Below, piece by piece: positions 47,301-56,300 of a stretch of 64,000 nt of DNA. Each line of letters opens with the position of its first letter. The first letter of the stretch is position 1. The notes under the pieces were generated by a model. The model was not told where the DNA came from. It searched no databases and was given only the letters and a program-made list of their open reading frames with translations. Position numbers and translations under genes: made by a program. Source of the DNA: Branchinecta lynchi (taxonomy: Eukaryota; Arthropoda; Branchiopoda; Anostraca; Branchinectidae); NCBI GenBank assembly GCA_023053575.1, contig JAKZAP010000020.1:19959998-20023997 (forward strand). Reading direction: 5' to 3'.

Positions 47301-50300
47301 TCTTTTCGGTTGTTTGTTTATCTTTTGTTCTCTTCTTTCTCTTTCATTTTCTTTTTTTCTCCGTGACCACGGGTCACCAATTCTTCCGTTATTTCTTCTT
47401 CTATTTTTTTCCTTTAGTATTATTTTCCTCCGAAATTTGTTTGATTCTTTTTCATTTCGAAAAAGAAACATTCCTTTTTTGTTGCTAAAGTTATGTTGTT
47501 TTTTTGATGGTTCTGGGTGAATTACGACGGTTTAGCCTTGAAAGTTATTTGTCGAGAGGAGTGGCCCGAGATGATGATTGCCCAGTAATAGATTTGAAGC
47601 CTATGAGAAATAGTACATTTATCCGATCGCCGCAAGATTTCCTGTCACCTCTGAGTGACCCGTGTCTTCGTCTTGCTTCATGGAATGTGCACATTACGTC
47701 GAGTTATCAGGATATTCTTCAGCTACTAGATGATTTTTCGTCGGAGTTTGATATAATTGGTATTTGCGAATCGTTCTTAAGCACAGACCATTCTCTTTCG
47801 CTTTATTCATTTCCAGGGTACAACGTCCATGTGAAGAACCGAGTTTCAATGAGCCGTGGTGGGATTGCATTGTTGGTTAAGGAGGGAATTGGGTATGGTG
47901 TACGGGATGATCTAAGTATTTGGAAAGAAGGTAAGGTAGAAATTTTTTCAATAGAGGTTGAGTTAAATGGTAAGAAAAATATAATTAGTATGGTGTATAA
48001 GCCGCCCAGTGCACACTTGGATGATTTTATTGAAGGGTTTAATGAGCTGCTTGCTAAAATACCACCTGAGTGTAGCCATAATGTGATGGGGGATTTCAAT
48101 TTTAATCTCCTTGATTTGTCTGGAACGAATGGTGATTTTTTGAATTTTAGGATTTCGAGTGATTTGTATCCCCTCGTGGGCGTACCAACGAGAATTACCT
48201 CACAAAGTGAAACATTGATAGACAATATCTTTGTTAAATCGAGTGATCTTCACAGGAGCTTTGCTGATGTGATAGTTTGCCCTGGATCTGACCATCTTCC
48301 ATTAATAGCTACAATTAATCACCCTGTGAAAAAACTGCGAAAGAAGAAGGTCGTTACTAGACTGATGAAAAAAGAAAATCTCCAAAAATTTGCCGAAGAG
48401 ATTAGTATTATTGATTGGAGCCCTGTTTTTGCAGAAAAAGAATGCCCTTCAAGGGCATTAGATAGCCTTATGTCAGCCATATTGCCTATTTATGAAAAAG
48501 CATGCCCTCTAAAGGCTGTAAAATCCAAAAAACTTATTCCACGAAAGCCATGGATGTCGATGGAAATAATTGATGAAATAGAACTGAGAAACAGGCTATA
48601 TGAGAGATATTTAGATAATCGGAGTGATGAATCATTTGACCTATTTAAAACACAGAGGAATTTAGTAAACAAACTTCGAAGAAATGCAATTTCTGATTTT
48701 TATAATCGTAAATTTGAGGATAACAAAGGGGATATGAAAGAAACGTGGAGGACAATAAATGACCTTGTTAGTGACAAAGGAGACAAGAGGAATGAAGAAG
48801 TGTGTTTAAGCGGTTGTGATCGTAATGATAAAAGTGCAATTGTAAATAAATTTGGTCAGTTTTTCTCGAATATTGGTCCTGAAGTGCAAGATAGTGTGTA
48901 TGACAAGTATCAAGAAATGCAGAGTAGCAATATTCCTGATGAAAGAGGTGAATCTCTAGAAATGAATTTTAATTTGTGTACCAGTGATGAAGTTTGTAAA
49001 ATTGTGAAGTCGCTAAAGTCTAATTCAGCTGGAGTGGATGGCTTATCTCTTCGAGGGCTTAAAGCGATTTTCGGTTACATACTACCCTGTCTGTTTTTTA
49101 TTATTAATCTTTCTCTAGAAAAGGGTAAGTTCCCTGAACAGCTTAAAGTCGCGAAGGTCATACCCCTCCACAAGGGTGGCTGCAAAAGAGACATTGAAAA
49201 CTGGCGACCGATATCGATATTACCTCTTTTTTCAAAGATATTAGAAAAAGTCGTCCATAAACGCCTATATGACTTTCTCCAGGTGAATGAGTTATTAAGT
49301 GAAACACAATTTGGTTTCCGAAAGGGACACTCTACAACTCATGCCTTGCAGCATCTGGTGGAATGCGTTAGTGGTGCGTTGGATAAAGGGTACTTACCGA
49401 TGTCAATTTTCATTGATATAAGGAAGGCATTCGATACTGTAGATTTCAAGATTTTGCTCAACCGACTCAAGTGTCTGGGAATTCGTGGCACTTCTTTACA
49501 GTGGTTTGAAAGTTATCTGCTTGGAAGATCCCTGCGTGTAGTACTCAATGATGTGACTTCATCTTCTTATCAACTCAAATGTGGAGTACCGCAAGGTTCA
49601 GTCTTAGGTCCCTTGCTTTATCTTGTGTATGTAGATGGAGTGCGCTTTCATCTTCAAGACGTCTGTGTTACAACCTTTGCTGATGACACAGCTTTGACAG
49701 TGTGTGCTAAATCGATCGAAGAGCTTGTGTTGAAAGCAAATGATGCGTTAAGAAGGCTGGAGGTTTTTATGAACCTTAGCTTGCTGTGTGTCAACGTTAA
49801 AAAGACTTTTCTAATGACTTTCTGCAGAGTAGGCATGCCAGTTGATGCAAGTGGTCTAGTTACGTTATCCAGGAAGCCTGTCCAACAAGTTCATATAGTG
49901 CGGTACTTAGGATTTTTCATAGATTCAAACCTTTCATGGAAGCATCACAGTGATATTATTTCTGCAAAAATTGCCCGAGGAGTTGGAATGCTGCGTAGAC
50001 TGAAGCATTATTTACCAAAGCGGATTCTCCTAATGATTTATCACTCAATTGTTTACCCATATATTTCATATGGCTGTCTGATCTGGAGCAGCAATTTTTA
50101 CAGTAATTTCAAAAGAGTCCAGATTCTTCAGAACAAGGCCGTGAGGATCATAGGCAAGTATGTCAAGGATTTGAATGATACAAGTGCTTGTTTTAAGTCT
50201 TTAAATTTGCTCAACGTGGGTCAACTACGGGATTATCAAGCGGCAGTTTTCGTTTTCCAGTGCGTGCATAATCTAGTCCCAAGTGTTTTCCGTGGTACTT

Positions 50301-53300
50301 ACCGTGCAAACAGTGAGATTCATGAATATGATACAAGAAATAGTGAAGATTTGGTGATTGAGCTTAAGAGTAGCACAAGATCAGGATTTCAGCAGTTTCT
50401 TGGAACTGCAGTCTGGAATTCTTTACCAGTGAGCATCAGGGCGGCTGAGCATCTTTTAGAGTTTAAGAGAAAATTAAAAGAATATTTAATAAAAGATGGT
50501 TGAGAAATGTATTTATTTGTTAGGGGTAGGGGGTGGAAGGTAGGTAGGGTGGTCTGGCTGGTTGGGAGGAACGGTTGGTTGGGGGTGGTAGGGAGGAATT
50601 GGTGGATGGGTGGTAGGAAGGGAGTAGGGTTGTTGGGAGGTATATGTTTATTTTGGAGGTGATAATGTGAAGGAGTTTGGTCTTTTTTCTTTTTTTTTGG
50701 GGGGGGGTCTGTTCTTTTCTTCTTTTTTTTCTTTTTTTTATTAGTTATTTATTATGTTGTTGTTGGTGTTTTTAGGAAATGGTTAACCTTTACTACTGCA
50801 CGCCAGCAAAAACGTAGGTTTTTCCATTAGTGCAGTAGATGTAAATATAGAAGAGTTAAACTGTGTTTATTAATAAAATAAGTATCCTATCCTATCCTAA
50901 CAACACCTTCAATTGGTAAAAATACTAACGGGAACGAAAGAAACATAACAGATAACATCCCAAAGTGTTATCTGTTGAAACCGCGCATCCTTCTGTTGTC
51001 ATTATGTAACTTCTGACAGTGTAGTATTTTTACCTATTGAAGGTGTTGTTGGAGATCTAGGCACGAAATAGTATAAACTTAATTGGTCATAACACTTTAT
51101 TCCTAAGAGAAAAGGTGTTATTCTTGAAAGTGTTATGCGCAATCTGTTATAAAACTTCTGACAGTGTAGTGTTATTTTGCTCTGGTACATAGACCCACAA
51201 TCGAATAGCAGCGACACTAGCACCACTAGCGAGAGAGAACGTCCCTACTGAAACTCAGTTAGTCGTTCACCAGCGCTGGCTCATAAAACTTCATATCCTA
51301 AACACAGCAAATTTTCTAACCCGTAAGTTTGTCTCATTTTGAATGTCCCGAGCGTAGTGGGCGGCGCTACGACTAATGCCCGTTTCTGATACATGGAAAG
51401 CATAGGTCTTAGCGCTACTACCTGCTGTTATTTTGCTCTGGTGCAAACCTGGTCCACCTGGTCCACCACATGAACTTTCAGCACATAATTTTGGGACAGA
51501 CGAGTTATATTCCAGAAGTTTGAAGAGAGAAGCTGATTACTGATTGGTCCTTACCTTTCTCCCAGCTTCATTGTTGTGGAGGTCTACAGTGACGTCATAA
51601 TCGCGTTTATCATCCGCTTTGTGGTCAATCGCTAATTTGCTGAGTTTCTGTCCTGCAGCGAGATCCTGGAACAAAAAGACAATGAACCTCGTTAGCTTCT
51701 TGACGACAGAAAATCGCAAGCTTCTTGTCTTGACGACGAATATACTAAGTGGGCCTGAATTTGCTGTAAGCATTTACAGGACCCGTCCTTGTTCGTTCCA
51801 TCGCCACTTTCATTTCCGAGAAAAGAAGAAAATGCACAACGAAAAACGCTTTTTTCAAAAAAAAAAAAATGATATTTCAATCATGTTTTCTTTTCTTTCG
51901 ACGAAACAGACTCAATCACCTGTCTGACCGAAGGAGACACCACAAACCATCAAATATCATTTTCTTTCCAGGTGCCAGGAGTTTTCGCACTTGAGGGGTT
52001 CCTTATTTTCTGGGAATGGTGGGCAACTTCTTGGTATCTTACGCTCTACTTCACCAAGAGTGATTGTTTCTTTTGGTAATTTATGATATCGCAAAATGTC
52101 CGTCTGTCTGTGAGCACGATAACTCTCGAAGGGAATGACATATTTTGATGAAACTTGGTGCGAGGATCCATTCGATCAAGGGAAAGGTCAAGTTCATGGA
52201 TGGGCTCTGTAGCCCTACATTTAGGGGTGGGGGAAGGGGTTCAAATTAAGGGACAAACAAAATATTTTTTAAACAGCTCTGATAGTCGATTATGGGGTAA
52301 AAAGGCATGCTGAGCACGACAGTGAAAACCATTTTCTCGCCAGACAAGTAGTTAATCCGGAATCCGGCAAAAAAAGGAAAGTTGGTTAAAAGTAAAAGTT
52401 TTATTTGAAGTTGATTAAATGTTCGGTTTAGGGGTAAGAAGACATACGATGGTGAAAACCACTTTCTCGCTGGACAACTATTTCGCCCGGAATCCGACCA
52501 AAACTGGAAAATTTGTTATAAGCAAAAGTTTCATTAGAAGACATAAATAGGAGTAAGAAAAGAGGCTGAGTCTGTCTATGGCGATCATTTTTTACCCGGA
52601 CATATAGTTAGTCCGGAATCCGGTTGTAACCGGCATTTTTTTTTAAGTCAAAGTTTTTTTTGAAGTTGATTAGATGTTCTTTATAGGGATAAGGAGATAC
52701 GCCTGATTCGTTTCTGAATTTTCTGTTTTTGCTGGACTTGCAGTTCGCTCGGAATTCGGGCGAAAGCGGAAACTAGGCAGAAGTAAAGCAGAAAGTCTCG
52801 GTCAGTATCGTCAAAATAGATATGGCTTATAGAGGTATATCTGAACTTGGTTTTCTCTGATGATGAGCCTGGCGAAGACTGGATCTTGCGAAGACTGGAT
52901 CTGGCGAAGATAAGGCCCATTTGTCTCAATCAAATATTAGATTTTTGGGATCCCATCGACATCTTTGGTCTTGTTTAATTTGTTCTTTTGTTTGGTTTCC
53001 TATGAGTTGTTTATTTATCCTGTATATGGCCTTTAGGTTTTTCAATACAGATATATATATATATACTTACACAAGGCCGTATCCAGGGAGGGGGGGGGGT
53101 TAGGGTGTTGACCCCCCCCCCCCGAAACACACAAAAATAGTCATTTTTACAGGCTTTTCCCTCTAATATATTTCTTTTTTTGTACTTTTTTGTCCGACCC
53201 GAAGGCACCCCCCCCCCCGAACAAAATTCCTGGATACGGGCATGTACTTACATCAGAACATCCTCCCCACTCCCAGCCTTTTGTGGGTAAAAGTCGTGCA

Positions 53301-56300
53301 CGGGGGTCACACCCGCAGTCGTTCACTTCTCCGCGCGCGCAAGCACGCGTCACGGCGCTCGCTAGTCCGGCAGACGTCACAGATTGCACGTATGCTCGTT
53401 CTCGACTTTCTGCAAAATAAACGGTGTCAAGATACGAACCTATTCATTTCTGAATATATCTGTTCCATGAAGAACAAATAATCCAATAGACCCTCCGTCT
53501 TTGGTCCCATGAAGCGACTATAAGAGTATTCTCGCCGTTCCCCGAGGACTCCTTTTGAGGAATCCCTGCATTTTTGTTTGTCCCAGGGACTCATTCCCCG
53601 TATTCTCGCGAGTCGAACGGGAATGCTTCGATTATGATTACCATCATCAAAAAGGACTCCCTTTCAGATTCTGAGGGGAATTAGATTTTGCTGGTGTTGT
53701 GCAGTGTAAAATTAATTAAAAACAATCAGAACAAAGAAAACCAAAAATAAAGCGGATACACACTAATTTCATCAACTGCATATCTTTTGTTGGAACAAAA
53801 TCCATTTTGTAAGCATTCCCCGTGTTCTCACTGTTTTCCATTCGTTGAGTCCGCGTGGAGTGACTCCATCTATTCTCGCCGTTTCCCCTGATTCCCCGAG
53901 GAGTCCTCGGGAAACGGCGAAAAAATACGCCTTAAGCCACGTTTACACGGAGGGTATTTACCCGTACTCCGCGGGTATTTTTCTCCGCAACAGCAAGAAA
54001 TTCCCGGGTATTCTCGACTTCAATTTCGCGAACTTTTTACACGGGTATTTGTTTGTCGAACGGTATTCTTTGACGTCAGCAACAACAAAATTGGAATTTC
54101 GAGCAATAATTTTGACGATGTCAGCAGTATAGAAAGGGGGTTCCCACCCCACCCAACCCCCCAATAAAATAAACCCCTAATTACATGAAATTTACCAATT
54201 TTAACATGTATTATATCAAATTAACTCCATATAAGAAGTGACCCAAATTGACACATGTTGGTAGAGAAATATCCGGGAGGCTAGTGGGAGGCTCACATTT
54301 GTTCCATTATTAAACAAGCCAGTGCGTCTCTGTCTCTCCTAAAACTGTTTTCCAAATTTTCGTGCCCTAAATCACATGTTCTCCGCCTTTACGTTACTTT
54401 CATTCGTCCGCTACTTGAGTATGCTTGTCCGGTTTGGCACTTTGGCCTGACAGTAGATCAGTCTGATAGGCTTGAAACTATTCAGAAGAGAGCTTTGAGA
54501 ATCATCTACCGCCAGGGCAAAGTGCCTTATATCCTCCTCCTCAAAGAATTCCGCCTCCCTACTTTAGCAGCCCGACGTCTTACTCTTTGTACTGGTTTCG
54601 GGAACAGTCTGCGTTCCCACTCATGTTTTGAGCACCTGTTTCCTACCCCATATTGCCCGCCAAAACCTCGACTACCTCGAGCTGTAGCACAAAAAGTTCC
54701 GGTTCTTAACCCTGTTTGTACAAGAACCGATCGCTACAGAAAGAGCTTTGTACCATCTTTTGTTGAAGTTTTGAACAATTGATTAACTATTTCCCTTTAA
54801 TGTTTTAATTGTCTAGGGTTTTATTCTGTTTGATCATTTTTTGACTATTGCTTTATTATGTACAACCGCCTTATTAAATGTTTTGTAATTATGATGTACC
54901 TGACGAAAACGACAAGTTCGGCAATCCAATGCTGTGAAAGTCTCGTTTTACAATAAAGTATCAGTATCAGTATCAGTATCCTGAGCTTTAAAACCTTGGA
55001 ATCTATTGGCTCGACTCTCCCTTGAAAAATACCTGGGTACCGCGTGAACGCTTTCCCCTCTCGTCTCCGTGGAAAAATACCCGCCGTGTAAATGATCCTT
55101 TATGGATACCCCTATATAACTGAGCGGAGCTAGAGGTACTTGCTGTGAGGTTTGAGTTGATACCCGTCTACTTAGATGTGACGTCACAATGGTAGACAAC
55201 CAATCGGCAGTAAAGGACGACTCAGACGGCGACCGTATTCTTCTGCCGGGTTCTACTGCGCTACAGCTGTTTGTAGAGGTAGAAAGGTAAAGGTAGCTCC
55301 TCGGCTCGTTTGCATCGGGTAGGGTATCAGAACATGGTCCTATTACAGAGATGGGGAGACGGAGGTTCTTTTCATTATTTGTTCCTGATGAGACCAATCT
55401 CCTTCAGTAATAAATGTGCTTCTGTAACGAACAGGTTGCAATTTATTTCGGGGGGGGGGGGTGTCTTTCGGGGGGGGGGTTGCCTGCTGGTCGGACAAGA
55501 AAAGTACACAAAACACATAAATCAGATGGAAAAGTTTGTAAAAATGATTATTTGTGTATGTTTGGGGGGGGGGGGTCAACCCCTTAGCCCCCCCCCCCGA
55601 TACGGCCTTGGACAGAGCCTATCAGAAGAGCTCTTCCCCACTTCTCTCCAGTGCGTTTTTTTTCAAGATCATTTAAATTTTTAATTGTCTCAAGCAGAGC
55701 ACGAAGAGCACAACCTATAGCGGGGTCTCTACTGGCAATCGTAAGCTGTCGGAAGACATCTTGTTAGTATTATAGGTACGACGGGTTCTTTAGGGAAGGA
55801 AGCGATTGCCGTAAACCATGCTAGTGTGATGGTTTTAATATTTCTTTTTGTTTGCATTCATGTTTGCATGATATTTATCATGTGTCAGCCTCACCTGAAC
55901 CAAGAATCAGCACCGGCACAATAGAAGTTATTGATAACTCGTGTTCAGTTGAGGCTATACAAACCATTTATTGGCAGAATAACAGCGGTGTTAGTTAGGG
56001 TTGCCACACTTGCCACATGTCGCGTGAATTGTCACGCTTCCTGTTTGGCACTCTTGTCTATAACATAAAGTTCACTCTATTTCAGAAAACGTCAAGATGT
56101 GTCATGTTTGCAGCAGGGATTCTGACAAGAAGTGACTATTTCACGTTTTTCGTAAACAAAAAATTAAGATGTGTCATTTTTTTAGCGGAATTCCGATCAA
56201 AAGTGACTATTTCACGTTTTTTATGAAATAAAATTTCACTAAAAATTCACTCTCTGTTTTGGCCAAACGTCACTCACCATATTCTTTTGATGTGGCAACC

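Larger units (their letters stand above)
45893..50899 (+). mobile_element. Apparently full-length two-ORF LINE of the CR1/L2/Jockey group
   Basis: About 310 bp of 5' UTR, ORF1 (46205-47263), a 240-bp T-rich spacer, ORF2 (47504-50503), about 400 bp of 3' UTR with G-rich GGTAGG-type repeats, and a short TATCC microsatellite tail (50883-50899). There is no RNase H domain. Both ORFs are open, suggesting a recent insertion. It is antisense to the Wnt gene in the intron between its third and fourth visible exons. I could not define a target duplication. Confidence 0.85.
45779..51166. mobile_element. MITE with CACTGTCAGAAG inverted ends, split by a LINE
   Basis: The 114-bp arm 45779-45892 is inverted relative to 51051-51166 (CACTGTCAGAAGTTT...AGATCTC). 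A smaller hairpin (ACAACACCTTCAATTGGTAA and inverse) occupies 50899-51050. The LINE lies between the left arm and that hairpin. Confidence 0.7.
45553..51430 (+). repeat. Tandemly duplicated segment, one copy split by a MITE plus LINE
   Basis: Copy 1 (from 45553, ACGTCCCTACTGAAAG) and copy 2 (from 51239, ACGTCCCTACTGAAAC) share GTAAGTTTGTCTCA, GAATGTCCCGAGC and GTGGGCGGCGCTACGACTAA. Copy 2 reads straight through to TGTTATTTTGCTCTGG, while in copy 1 that sequence lies beyond the insertion at 51169, so copy 2 is an unoccupied version of the site. Confidence 0.7.

Noticed and set aside
51555..51665. LHNN-x2-GR motif read first as a DUF6973-type domain
   Set aside because: The flanking exons, phases and the following CKCHGVSGSC exon show it is the Wnt LHNNEAGR motif.
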